A stretch of DNA of 64,000 nt. Origin: Physella acuta. Taxonomy: Eukaryota; Mollusca; Gastropoda; Physidae. The notes under the pieces are model-generated. The model was given only the letters and a program-made list of their open reading frames with translations, made no database searches and had not been told where the DNA came from. The DNA is taken from NCBI RefSeq assembly GCF_028476545.1, contig NW_026731687.1, forward strand, positions 744,001 through 808,000, written 5' to 3'. Position 1 is the first letter of the stretch, and every line of letters starts with the position of its first letter. Shown here piece by piece: positions 30,291 to 42,730 of the stretch. A program made the translations under genes and the position numbers.

Positions 30291-33200
30291 TCACGTATAT
30301 TCACAATGATGGCTGCATCCTGCTGGACACTGGTTACTGACTGACAGCCACTCCATCATGTGGTCAACATGCCCCCCATGGCAGCAGCCCTGACACCACA
30401 CAAATGCACCTCGTACAGGCTGGTGGCTAAAGAGTTAAAATATTCTTTCATTAATACCACACAAACAGGCTGGTGGCTAAAGAGTTAAAATATTCTTTCA
30501 TTAATACCACACAAACAGGCTGGTGGCTAAAGAGTTAAAATATTCTTTCATTAATACCACACAAACAGGCTGGTGGCTAAAGAGTTAAAATATTCTTTCA
30601 TTAATACCACACAAACAGGCTGGTGACTAAAGAGTTAAAATATTCTTTCATTAATACCACACAAACAGGCTGGTGGCTAAAGAGTTAAAATATTCTTTCA
30701 TTAATACCACACAAACAGGCTGGTGGCTAAAGAGTTAAAATATTCTTTCATTAATACCACACAAACAGGCTGGTGGCTAAAGAGTTAAAATATTCTTTCA
30801 TTAATACCACACAAACAGGCTGGTGGCTAAAGAGTTAAAATATTCTTTCATTAAAACCACACAAACAGGCTAGTAGCTGAAGGGTTAAAATATTCTTTCA
30901 ATGTTAAATAGTTCTTCACTAATGCCTTCAACATGATAATCACATTTTTTAATTTTGCGACTTATGAACCAATCAAGAAAAAAAAAGGATTTACAAATAA
31001 TCATTAGCTAGAAGAGGATATAAAGAGAAAGACAACTCTGAACACAAAAAGATTCAAGTAACTCACCAAACACTACAAAGATTTAAAATGCGTTTACACT
31101 TGTCACACAGCCAAGTGGCCCTCTCACAAGCTCTGGAACACTTGAAGCACATGGCGTGTATGACTGTTGATTCCTGATTCAAGGAGTTGACAGACATCAG
31201 CTTACACTGCTTGATGACATCATTGGCCACTGTCCATAGCTCATAGCGACCCAGTAAATCTGCACAACATGAGTTATACATCAACAACACTTAATATATA
31301 CTACAGATAAAAGTAGCAACCCAGTAAATCTGTCAACAGAATGTTTCACATAAAAAAACAACACTTAACATGCTACAAATGAAGCTAAAAATGTAGTTGT
31401 GTAAAGCATTTAAACATATATTGTTTTCAATCTTAAAAAGCTTGAAGAAAAAAAAATATATTAAAAAATCTTATTGAACATTATCACATTAAAAAACCAA
31501 TTCAACAAATCAACTCACTTATATAAACAGGAAACCAACTCAACAATTTCTATTCAATTCAACAAATGAACTCACCAATATAAGCAAGAAACCAACTTTC
31601 TTGGTAGGCTTCATCAATTTTGGTTCGTATCTGATCTCCTAAAACTGTCAACATTGACACAGCTGTTTGAACATCTCCCTAGAGACCAGGGACAAACAGA
31701 AAATTGTTTCACTACCAACAAGACTCATGTAGCTTACAAAACTGCACATAAACAGTTTACAATTTTTTCTGAAATAACTATGGCAATATATTTATTTATA
31801 ATATCACTAACATTGAATTTTATAAAAAGATTAATTTAAAAAGATTGAAGAAATTCAAAGGCCCAATTGCTAACAAAATCAATATAAAAACTTCTACTAT
31901 TTATAAACTACTGTAAAGAAACCAACCTGTTCTGCTAAAAATTTGATGAGATCAGCAACTGTGGAAGAGTAATCTGGAATTTCAAAATCATAGGAGAACT
32001 TAACAACAAGAGTAGGCTCCCAGCTCTGGTCATGTGACTCTTGTGGTGCCGGCTCCATTGTTGTAGACAGAGCCAAATCTGACTCACCCATGGTCAAGGG
32101 GTGAGTTCCTGTCATTGGGTTCAGCTCATGTCTGGGCTGGAAAGCTTCGGAGGGCGGGGCTTTGTTTATCCAATCCTAAAGATGGTAAGAAACCGTTTGT
32201 CAGTCATTTAGAAGAGAACATTTTTGTTCTCTATTTCTGTAGGTTTAGATTTAAAAACCCAAGTAAGGAATTTTTAAAAATTTTAATGTTAGATTGAAAT
32301 TTTAAAAAATTAACTATACTTTACAGAACTGTTCTAGAGCTTCATCAAAATAAGTAGAAAAGTCTGAAGATTTTGTCAAGAAGACAAACAACTAACATAA
32401 TGCTCTGGATTCACAATTCCCCCAGTGTTATACAGATCTGAGCTGGTCTCGTCTTCTCCACCATCTCCAAATAAAAAATTTGATTCGGTGCTAGGCTCGG
32501 GTACACTTTTTTCTACTTCAGAGTTTTCTCCCTCCACATCAGAGCTTTCTTCATTGCTGCCTACAGGTTTAAACAGTGACAAAAGTTACACATAACATTT
32601 CTTCCACAATCAAAAGCAACTAAAAAGTTTCAAACAAAAGCCACAACATGGAGAAAACAAAACAAAACATTCACCTGAAAAAGTATCCACATGTGAGAAT
32701 GGCTTCACCACTTTAATTTCTCTAGCTCGTTTTAATGTTGGTTTTACAGCTGAAATATCGAATTAATAAATTATATCTCAATTCTGTGATGTGTTCAATA
32801 AACAATCCTCTTTAAATGATATTAGGATAAATAGTGATTCCAAAAATGAAAGCATTACTTACCTAAATATAATGATGGTTTAGTACTAACTAAAGTCTTC
32901 TTTACTCAAATTGAATGATATTATAGTTTTCATTAAAATGACCAAATATTTTTGTTGTGATAAAAACTTTCACTACCTAGATCAGAATGATCTTGCTTGT
33001 CCTGCTGAGGTCCTGTACGACTCATGTGGTTGGGGACATTGGGCTGGGAGCTCGGGGCGTATATGACAGCAAGATTGTTCCACATCTGTGCAATCTGACA
33101 GTTAAAGACCAGTGACTTTACAATCATGACTAATAGCTAATAAATTATTTATTTCTTAACTTTTGTATGGCAATACCTAACGTATTCAGGAGTTAGTAAA

Positions 33201-36200
33201 ATGTTTTGTAAAGAAACAGCACTGGTTTACTTCAGCGGATGTGTTCAACAGAGGATAAAATTTCTTTATTAAACCTTAAACACTAATGCTATACAAAGAA
33301 AATAGATTTACAGATACATTTTAAAATATGAACACAGGAAAAATAATTGGTGTCTATACATTTTAATGAGAAAAGTAGTGAATGTAATTTGTATTTTTAT
33401 TAATTAATTAAAATAGTTCGATTTGAAAAAAATTAAAGTTGTTTTTCAATTTAATTCTATTTTCTAATAATTTGGTCCCTAGTTTTGCAGCTATTTGACA
33501 TCCTACTAGTAACAGCATGAGCTTTACATCTGCTGTCTACTTATGAATTAGGTGAAGACTGAACAGATACTCACATGGTGCTTGCTATGGTTTGAGGCCA
33601 CCACCCCGTTGTGTTTACACAGATCCACCAGAGACATACCCTGGAGTTTGTATTCTAGAGCAATTTCCTTGAAATACTGCATCAACATATCCTGTTCAGA
33701 TGTAAGTCACAAACATTAAACATTAGGTAAAAAAAACAAATGGTAATAGAAAATGTGCTGTTACAAAAGTTGCTTTAATTATATGCTGTATGTGGAGACA
33801 AGATGTTACAAACTATACGTGATTTGTGTTTGCTATACCATGAACACATAAATGTAGGACCAAACTTTGGTGGTGAGGTTTTCAATGTTGTACTTTACTG
33901 TCAAGATGTAAGACAGGAGTGGGTAAGAGTGGAGGGATACGACTGAAAGAACAACGTAAGCCAGGAGTGGGTAAGAGTGGAGGGAAATGACTCAAAGAAC
34001 AACTTTTTTACCTGACACTCATCTTCTTGACTGAAATTATTTTGAAAAACATTTAAAGAGCTGCTGGCTTGTGTGAACTGACGACTTTTTGAAATTTTTT
34101 TTGAGCGGGATGAACCAGATGTTGATTTGTCTATCAAATATAAAATACAAGAAAATGTTCAAGCTATGTCAAATTTCACTGTGAAAAACTACTATTTTAA
34201 AATGTGGATTAAAGAGAAGAAAAGAATAAGTAACCTTTTTTGTCAAAATATGCATATCCTATTTCCCCATTAATGCTTATGTCAACACCTGCTATGTTGA
34301 CGTGGTCAGCCGGGCGTTTTGCTTCAGAAAAAACATGCTGTATCACGTTGCCATCTCGACCACAACTTAAGAAAACATGACAGTCCTCACGCCACTCAAT
34401 GCCTGGGAATAGAGTTACAATAAAAAACAAAAGCATTTTTTACTGTAACTTTCTGACAATAAAACAATAAATAGATTTATACATAAATAATTAATGCATT
34501 AAAATTTACAGATGATGTCAAAACAAAAGAGTATTCATACAATTTTTATAAATAAATGTGTGTAAAGCAGTAATGGATTCATATAACAGAAATAATAAAT
34601 GTGAAGTTATTAAAGTTATATCACATGTTTGAGTACACTTCAGAGTAAAGAATGAAAGCTATTTACAAGTAGCAACATCCATGTGTCCATCAAATGAAGC
34701 AAATGGGATGTAAGGTCTGCCAACGTCCCAGACATTGATGCTGTGGTCCACCAGCAGCGAACAGCTGGAGATGTGGTGCTTCCTGTTGGGCCGCCACTTG
34801 ATTCTGGCCACAGACGCAATGTTGGTGATGCTGTGGATCAAGTTGGGGGATGCGGCTCTGTCTGGACGAACCATATCCCAAACCTGCTCGGACAAGAACA
34901 TTTTTTTTTGTAAGAAATAATTTTTATGTATGCTTAATATATTTATAGAAAAAGTAGGTATAAAATTAGTAACATCTTTGATAATATTATACTTTTAAGA
35001 ACAATCTAGTCCAAATTATTTTAACGATTTCATTGAAAGAAAAAATATCTTTTTTGTGATACATATAATCTAAATGGTATTTGAGAAAAAAAAACAACAA
35101 CCATATTTTACAACCAAAAACAAGATCAATAAATAAAAAATTAGAAAATTCTACACCATAGAAATTCATATAAAGAGAAATTTTCTCGAAGAAACCTTAA
35201 CATGCAAACATTAAGTAAGGAAAATATGAAGTCAAACCTTGATCATTTTATCCCTGCCTGCTGTGGCCAGCCAATATGTTTTGTCACCAGGGTGCCAATC
35301 AAGGGAAAACACAGGTCCATTATGGGCCATAAACTGTTTCTCACACCTGTCTGGTCGACGCATGTCCCAAATCTACAAACAAAAAAACACTGTACAGCTA
35401 GACTAATATTTTAAAACATGTATCAGGAGAAATTCCATATGTTAAAGTTAAAATCTAGCATTTAACAGCAATATTGACTTTTACTTTATTGTATTCATGT
35501 TGTAAGAAATTTTAAAATAAAGACATCTTGGCTTACACAAAATTTACAAATGTGAGTTAGTTAATAATTTTAAAAATTGTGCAGCTACCTGTATAGTGCC
35601 GTTGTCATAAGCTGCAGCAAAGAAGAAATAACCCATGCTAGGGGGGCAGAACTGTGCGTCTCGTACACTGTCTGTACCAGCCACACCAAACTTTGTACAC
35701 ACTGTTGGTTTACGCACATCCTATTAACACAAGATGAGAACTTCATTCAAAGTGCATTTATTAATAGAACAATCAAAGTAAATATTTGGAGTCAACAATG
35801 ATAAGCCCAAACAACCCTAGAGGCCTTAGTGACTGAGCTAAGACTTACATGAATCATGACAACACCATCCTGTGAGGCACTGAGCAACTGATGGTGTTCA
35901 GACCCATGAAACGCCACCCTGTTCACAGACCGTTTGTGTTCTTGATATATTGTTGCTGAAAATGGAAGTTAAAGCTATTGAACAAAATCTTGAAACTACT
36001 TAAATGAATTGTTCTGTTAAAAATACTAGGCTCATACTTAATTTACCAACATTTACATACTAATCACTAGTGTTTAAATATTTTTGGAAGGATTGTATTG
36101 ATCACCAAAATTGTTTTGCTAATTGTACCAATAATATTTTTAAAATTTGAAAAATAAAACAATAACTTTCTAGCCATTAAACAATTACCTTGTTTTGATT

Positions 36201-37370
36201 TTGCACTTTTACAAAGATTCCAGATGACAACACAGCCATTGGTAGCAGCAGATGCCAGCATATTCTCTACAACAAAAATGTTTTTAATGAGTCAAGAGTC
36301 CACAAACTAATTGGCCTCAAACTTTTCTAAAGTAACTGGCAACAAGAAAGAACCCACCATCTGACGGGTGCCAGGCAACATCAGCTGCTGAGTACGTCAG
36401 GTTAATGTGTCGGCCAACTCTAAGGTTGATGTTCTCAGTGAAGCAGTCCTCTTTGATGTTCAGTATTTTAAATACTGAAACAAGGAAATATACAAACATT
36501 AGTTCACACAAACAATCAAATATTTTTTGATTAACACAGTGATCATGTTAAAATTTTAAAATGAAGTGAGATAAAAAAAAAAGTTTACAGTGTGCTAATA
36601 AAAATCAAATCAGGAGGCATGTAGCTTACAAACATGGACAACATACATCTATCAATAAATATTTGGAAATCATTAGGTTTTAGTGCGAAAAATTAATTGA
36701 TTAGTCAAAATTTAATTTAAATGCAACAATCATTTATCACTTGCTTAACTGATGGCTGTAAACACAGTCAATATCCAAAAAGTTAGAAGTTTGATTATAA
36801 AACTAGCAATGTTTTAATGCAAAAAATACATTATTAGTACTTTATTACTAACCCAAAAGAGAAATAACATAAAGTTAAAAAATATTATTGACAATATACT
36901 TTTAAAGAAACTTTCTTTTGCTCTTTGTCTCTGATTTAATAGGAATGAGCTACAGTAATTTCAAACCTTGATAACTTCAAAGATAAAATGGTAACCAAGT
37001 ATTTATTACTGACCTGAGCGTCCGGCAACAACAACTTGAGTGAAATCTTTATTGGCGGCCAAAGAATTCAGAGGGCCCTCACAGTAAAAACTCATGGGCC
37101 GATAGGGATCATTGTAAGATACTGAATAGACATAAAAGACGTTTTAGAAAAGGCTAAAGAACATAAGATACAAATAAATAACATTTTAACTTAATTTTAA
37201 GTGATGTATAAAAGCCAATGAAATGGTCTATTCAGAATTTTGTTTCTTACAGTAACTAAACAATTTATGAATGCGAGTTATAAAATTAGACCATATGTAT
37301 ATACTTGAATAATACAAAATAACGTACCTTTATCATGAACCATCTTTGACATGTTGGATAACTGCATCAT
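30291..37370 (-). CDS. WDR24: WDR24, GATOR2 complex subunit, 18 coding exons, 792 aa
   Basis: WD40/RING scaffold of GATOR2 (with WDR59, MIOS, SEH1L, SEC13), which opposes GATOR1 and promotes amino-acid activation of mTORC1 at the lysosome. Exons, in transcript order: 37370-37328, 37121-37014, 36474-36358, 36266-36189, 35955-35849, 35720-35589, 35372-35238, 34883-34667, 34402-34235, 34130-34012, 33691-33575, 33094-32977, 32749-32675, 32560-32397, 32175-31927, 31678-31576, 31259-31067, 30426-30291. They join in frame to 792 residues, against 790 in human. The N-terminal beta-propeller shows [45 protein letters not shown] and [11 protein letters not shown]. An acidic linker follows, then the helical region ([20 protein letters not shown]). 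The C-terminal RING has [28 protein letters not shown] and [11 protein letters not shown]. The start is ATGATGCAG, after an in-frame stop. The last intron carries an array of duplicated acceptors. Confidence 0.96.
30416..30903. repeat. 50-bp tandem array of WDR24 last-exon acceptor copies
   Basis: Ten units start at 30416, 30466, 30516, 30566, 30616, 30666, 30716, 30766, 30816 and 30866, exactly 50 bp apart. On the WDR24 strand each unit reads through an AT-rich stretch into ACTCTTTAG|CCACCAGCCTG. The unit at 30416 is the real acceptor plus the first bases of the last exon. The other nine are intronic copies: eight near-identical, and the distal one diverged (CCTTCAG|CTACTAGCCTG). Confidence 0.97.
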
Positions 37371-37390
37371 TTTAAAGCATTACAACAAAT
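37371..37390 (-). other. WDR24: WDR24 5'UTR segment of the first coding exon
   Basis: Upstream of the start codon an acceptor-like TTCTTACAG ends at 37391 on the minus strand, so the start codon seems to lie in exon 2 behind a 5' noncoding exon that I could not place. Confidence 0.45.
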
Positions 37391-37903
37391 CTGTAAGAAT
37401 ATGAAAATAATTATTAACTACTTTCTTTTAACCAGCAAATTTGAGCAAATCTGATAAACTTTCTTCTTTTCCTCGAATAAGCTTATATCTCAATACTTTC
37501 ACCATGATTGAGTAAAAGCCAACCCTTATCTAATAGCAAATAAATATAACTGATTGCTTAAAAATATTTTTTGCCTTGAGAAATTCTAAATGTGAAATAT
37601 TTTGTCGGAGAAATATTTTGTCAGAGAAAAAAATATTTTGTTGGAGAAATATTTGTCAAACAAGATATTTTTTTCTGTGGTATTTTGTTAAGTAATATGT
37701 AGCTACTAGATCTAGGTTGTTGGTTTTGACTTCATTTTAATAATCAACTAGTAAACTGGTACAGCCAAGCTGTACTTGTAAAAATTTTTAGTAGGCTAAT
37801 GAGCCGCTAATGTAAATGTCTGAACTACAATCTACTATCTAGAGATCTAGATCTAGTACTAACACAGATTAATTATGACAAGCAATATTAATAACAATAG
37901 TAT
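37391..37903. other. Upstream of WDR24, no gene recognised
   Basis: AT-rich. Three to four TATTTTGT(T/C)GGAGAAA-like short direct repeats lie at 37588-37660, and TAGATCTAG motifs near 37840-37858. The WDR24 first noncoding exon may lie here or beyond the hAT-like element. Confidence 0.4.
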
Positions 37904-38022
37904 GTGTGGTACAGAGGCGTATCCAGGTTTTCGTTGTAGGGGAGCGAAAAGAGCAAAAAAAGGCGCCGAATTTTTAACACGTTCTATATACGTGTATTAT
38001 ATATATATATATACGTGTATTT

Positions 38023-38029
<7 letters not shown>

Positions 38030-38098
<69 letters not shown>
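38030..38098. repeat. (TA)n microsatellite
   Basis: A long TA run near the left end of the 2.1-kb hAT-like element. Confidence 0.95.
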
Positions 38099-38104
<6 letters not shown>

Positions 38105-38974
38105 CTAGCTGTATGTCATTACTTCGCTATGATGTAAAGTAAATTGAAAGTAGCACTCTGAAGAAATAAGAAAAAATACACAATGTAGGCCGACAAAACA
38201 AAAATTGTATCAATCTAAACAAAAAAAGTATATATATATACACACACTACAACTAAAAACAATGAACGTAACACAATCTGTTTTGTAATTCTTGTAAAAA
38301 AAAATTCTTACATAATAATTCCTGGGAAATTATTTAAGACAAGTGAAATAGGGGAAATAATCAATCTCTTAATATAAATATGTATATATCTACACATTTA
38401 ATTATAAATGTCAAAACAAATAAATAGTTACTTTAGAATATAATGAAATTGTTTAACACTACTCGTGTTTACAAAATGTTTTTGTCTATAATCAGAATTT
38501 AATATATCGTCATCATAAATGCTAAAGTATTAAAGCATGATAAAAGTTTTTAAAATCAGAGGTGGTATAAAACCACGCTTTTCGTTAAAATAGAAAAGCA
38601 GTCGGAATAACAGCCTACATTTAATTAAATATCGGTATATATATTTTATTAACTACTGCTTCTTTGTGTTCTTTAAAGATCGTTTTTTAACATAGTGATA
38701 GGTATGGGTTAGATCACTGTATTGATCACACACCTTTTTACTGGTAATTGAAAAACAATTTTCACAGAGTTTTACGTTTAAAAAGCTAATTTTCTGGCGG
38801 CATGGTATTTTTGTACATCATTACGCGTTTTTCTACATGTACTTAACAGATCAGTTCGGGGTGGGTTGGGGGGGGGGGGGGGTGGATTCAACTTCATTCA
38901 CCACAGTCCGTTCACTTTAGGTCAAATATCCAACCCAGTGTATACCTAGGCGTGACATTAATGTCGCTCTACAC

Positions 38975-39191
38975 CAGGGGTCTCCAAACTACGGCCCGCG
39001 GGCCGGATGCGGCCCGCGAAGTCCTCTCATCCGGCCCGCGGAGATCTTTTTGTCTAAGGAAAAATCGTTTGCTGGTGATGGCTGAGGAACTTTGCCCAGA
39101 GAACTCAAAGACATGCCTGAAAGAAACTGGCCCCCGAACTGAAATTTGATAGTTAATGCGGCCCTCGGTCTGAAAAGTTTGGAGACCCCTG
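38975..39191. mobile_element. hAT-like MITE nested in the larger hAT-like element
   Basis: 217 bp, starting CAGGGGTCTCCAAACT and ending AGTTTGGAGACCCCTG (reverse complement within a mismatch or two). The flanks are CTCTACAC on both sides (38967-38974 and 39192-39199). The CCGCGGGCCGGATGCGGCCC-type GC-rich subterminal motif is characteristic of many hAT MITEs. No coding capacity. Confidence 0.92.
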
Positions 39192-40042
39192 CTCTACACA
39201 ATTGTGGTGGTGAGGTGTATGGGGGGGGGAAAGATAACCTACTCAGAGTGAACATAGCGTCAGTTTTTAGATGCCTGTTCTAAACATACATATATATTAC
39301 ACAAATATATATTACACAAATATATATTACAGAAATAGATTTAAATAAGTAGCAGTGGTATTATGACAATATTTTTTTACAGAGGGGTCCATGGGGGAGG
39401 GGGGTTGTAACTGTTTCATATAATTTGTAATCGTAATCACTATCGCTCAAACTGTAAGAATACTACTACTTCATCGTGATGACGTTGTTGACCTTGTCAA
39501 AATTTCCCCACCACTACCCATTTTGCTCATAAGTAAATTTAAATAGAGGTGCCACATCAGTTGTATTTGTTTCTGTATTGTAATTTTTAAAGAATTAATC
39601 ACAAGATTCAAACTGTATATATAAAGTAATTATGTGTGAAGTTTTATATATAACATTTTCTAATTCAATTATTCGTAAGCAAATACATTATACAGTTGCC
39701 TTAAACTTAATAATCCTCTTGCCAAGTGGTACTACCGTAGAGGTTTTTTAAACATTGCAATGCATCGTAAGGGTTATTTTTAGAATGGCAAACTGATGCA
39801 GCTGTTAATACGTGTTGTAAACGTAGACACTACTAGACTAGTACAGTAATGCTTAATTGCTGCATGAAAAGAAATCTTGTGATTTACATAGATGAGCCGA
39901 CCAAAAATATTTTTTAACAAATATCATTGTTTAAAACTTTGAGTTTAAAAAGTTTCCAAAAAGGCGCCACTTTGCTGAAAATGGCCAGAGGGGGAGCGGC
40001 CGCTCCCCCTGCTCCCCCCCTGCGTACGCTACTGGTGTGGTA

Positions 40043-40297
40043 TATAGGGAGAGGTAGATCTATACTGTTAGATCTATAACTTAGACGTATTTATTATTGT
40101 TCTGAAGCTACGAACAGATTTACACATATTTTTTTTTTCTATAGTTGAACCTTTTACAGCTGATTTGTTTACTTCCGGAGAAGATGAAGCCCACAATGCC
40201 GAAATTATGTTTAGTCGAAATTTTCAAGTTTCTTTTTATAGCTTTAGATAGATGAATGAAAATACATAGACCGTAACAGCCGCCAGATACAAAATAG
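40043..40297. other. Intergenic; ETS-type motif on the minus strand
   Basis: No exon assigned. CCGGAAGT on the minus strand near 40170 is an ETS-family site often seen in housekeeping promoters. It could belong to the WDR24 promoter, displaced by the insertion of the 2.1-kb element. Weak inference. Confidence 0.25.
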
Positions 40298-40462
40298 GGA
40301 TGATATTTAGAATCGACCCTTTGAATCCCGGACAGATCGTCCCCCCGGTGTGGCCTCAACCAACCGGCGGGCTCGTTGCATTGAGTTAAATATAAACTCA
40401 AAACAATAATATAAACAATCTCCTTTCGGTCGGTCGGTCAGGCCACATACCACGCACGCATA
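40298..40462 (-). repeat. Dispersed repeat family B (SINE-like), copy 2
   Basis: Reverse-complement match to 5099-5260, better preserved and more GC-rich. It contains GTTGGTTGAGGCCA and the ACTCAATGCAAC block. Confidence 0.6.
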
Positions 40463-42640
40463 GTGTTGTGTGTCGTGCCTTAACCAAAATAAACTATCTC
40501 CCTTCATTATCATTAGATATATTTAATTAATTAATTAATTAATTTGCTAATTATAAAATTATGTATGATGCTATAGAAGTAGGTAAGTATATTTTTTTAC
40601 TATGTATTTGTACTATTAAACATATTAAAGAACATCGTTGTTTCAATACCATCCTCTCCCCTTATTGAACTCAAAGTTAAACTTTCAACCCCGTTTGTAA
40701 AGACTAGCGGTATGCTGTAAGGCGGCGGGTGGGTAGGGTATATACTCATTGAAAAAAAATCCACCGTGGTGCGTGTTATTGGCCTTGGGCCTTGGGTGAC
40801 CGTTGTTGGCGCTTGCTGTGAGGGGGAGAGAGGTGTGTGTTATACTCGGTGAAAAAAAAATGCACCGTGATATTGGCCTATGATGACGTCGGCGCAAGCG
40901 GAAAGGGGTGGGGGGAGACGTTTTTTTTTTTCAAAACCAAGAACTAGGCGTTTCAAGGCAGTAATGAAAATCAAGGACTGGTATAGCCATGTTGTCGAAT
41001 ATAACGAGTGATGCTTGCTGGGTCTATCATCATACGATTGCTTGGCGATGGGAGTCTCGTCAAGCTCAGTTTACATTAACAGTGAACTATTGGGATGCTG
41101 TCATACACAAAGTAACAGCTACCGAATGTAGCACTTACAACATCGAGTGCATCCCGCTCATTATAAATCTTTGAAATACAAGTTATGAATAGTCCAATAG
41201 GCAATAACTACTAATACTTGAAGGACTGTCAGAATATATGCATTGTATTATAAAATTAATCCTTACGATATAACTGAAATGTGCATCCAAATATGTTTAG
41301 GCTAATGGTATCTGCATTTAAATAAACAAAGTCAAATACCTACCCCATTCAGTAGAAATATTAGGCTACTTTTGCATGGCAGCACAACGACATTTTTTAG
41401 ATTTTGTAATGAGTAGCCTAGTCATGCATTTAACTAGAATAAAGGGTTGTACTCAATAGCAATGACAATAATGAAATGACGGCTTCAAATGCCGGCTTCC
41501 CCGTATTCTTCGACTAGAAAGACACCACCCTCCACCTTTTGCCTAGTTGAATATAAAGTTACACTTTCAACCCCGTTAGGATGCGTGAACTACTGGTGAC
41601 GTAACTACTGAAAAAAAAAATATTCTGCTGTTAAATTCCCCTCCCCTACTCCCAGCATTTCACTTTGGGGCCATACACAACATCAGGAAGGTCTAGGTCG
41701 GTGTTTTATCTCGTGCAAGTTTACTCACAACACGACTACACACTACGGTTGTATCCAGGATTAGAGCTGCGACACTTACTTAGAGTGGGATTTATTCGTT
41801 AGATCATTGTGCTTCAAATTCTGTTTCATTTTAGGATTAGAGTGATAGTATGTTGGAATTCAGTTAGTTTGTTAATTAATATATTGATCTAATGTCGTGT
41901 ACCATCAGAAACTAAATTTATTGGCAAGGCACATGTGTAGGCCGTGTAGGCTAAAGAATGACCTCTAGATCGAGCCAAAGATGGCTGGTTAAGGTTGACA
42001 TACTGTGGTTTTCAAATTTCCTGGTGATGCTTTTCTAACGGATTTTATTTTGTGCTTTCTTTGGGATTATTTTGTGTGATGTGAATATTCAAAAGTAATT
42101 TGTAAGTAGTATGCTTTTCACATTCAACCAATTTAACAGTTTGCGGTCGATCTGCGGCCGGGCTGATTAATTTACATTTAGCGAAACTACACACTACACG
42201 GCGCCCTCAGGCCGTTGTTTCAGCATGCCCTACTAGTCAATTATAGACAACTTTAGAATCAACACATCTAGCCAATACATCGATTTTTATTTAATAATCT
42301 TCAAAAGCCATTTCTCTAGGGTCGTTATTTTCACGAAATTGTCGTTTTCCAATTTGTTGTCAAGAAACTGGTATTTAGTTCACGAGAACGTACGAAAACC
42401 ACTCATGCGTGACCGAAATCGTCGATCGGGTGCCTTCACGTGGTTTGACACGTGTTGACATGGGCCTTTGTTTACATCGAAACATAGCTCAAAACAGCCC
42501 TTTTTTGAATTAATTCTTCGAAAAAATGGCTATGTCCATTTCTAAAAAGGGTCATTTTCGGGCCCATTTTAAAAAACGTAAAAAAATCCGAACTACACGT
42601 AGAAAAAATGGCTTTTTCGGCCCTTTTTAGCTCCAAAAAC
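40463..42640. other. Intergenic with short local duplications
   Basis: No gene recognised. A module reading AAGTTA(A/C)ACTTTCAACCCCGTT occurs at about 40672 and again at 41557, each time followed by an ACT-rich then A-rich segment. A second module, GTGAAAAAAAA(A/T)(T)CACCGTG-like, is duplicated at about 40750 and 40850. Confidence 0.5.
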
Positions 42641-42649
42641 GCCGTGTTT

Positions 42650-42730
42650 ACGGGTCGCGTGACGTCATCGTGACGTCAGCCGCCAACCAAAACGCGTTGA
42701 AAGCGCGCGTTTGATTGGTTGGCGGCGGAT
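42650..42730. promoter_or_regulatory. Promoter-like cluster: two CREs and inverted CCAAT/ATTGG boxes
   Basis: Two perfect TGACGTCA sites (42660-42667 and 42671-42678) are followed by CCGCCAACCAA (42680-42690) and its exact inverse TTGGTTGGCGG (42715-42725), with CpG-rich sequence between. The arrangement resembles a CREB/NF-Y promoter. An octamer-like ATTTGCAT lies near 42927 and a donor-like GCAGTAAGT near 43048. No associated coding exon is identified, so the role is inference. Confidence 0.35.

Larger units (their letters stand above)
37912..40034. mobile_element. hAT-like non-autonomous element, 2.1 kb, with nested MITE
   Basis: The left end CAGAGGCGTATCCAGG and the reverse complement of the right end, CAGTAGCGTACGCAGG, are matching termini of the CAG-x-GGCGTA type. 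Both flanks carry GTGTGGTA (37904-37911 and 40035-40042), an 8-bp target duplication as in hAT elements. Subterminal parts are G-rich on both sides and share GGCGCC motifs. The interior has no transposase frame; it holds a (TA)n run and a second hAT-like MITE at 38975-39191. The exact duplication argues for a fairly young insertion. Confidence 0.85.

Noticed and set aside
34690-34881. Second open frame within WDR24 exon 8
   Set aside because: It overlaps the true WD40 reading frame in another phase and has no family similarity.
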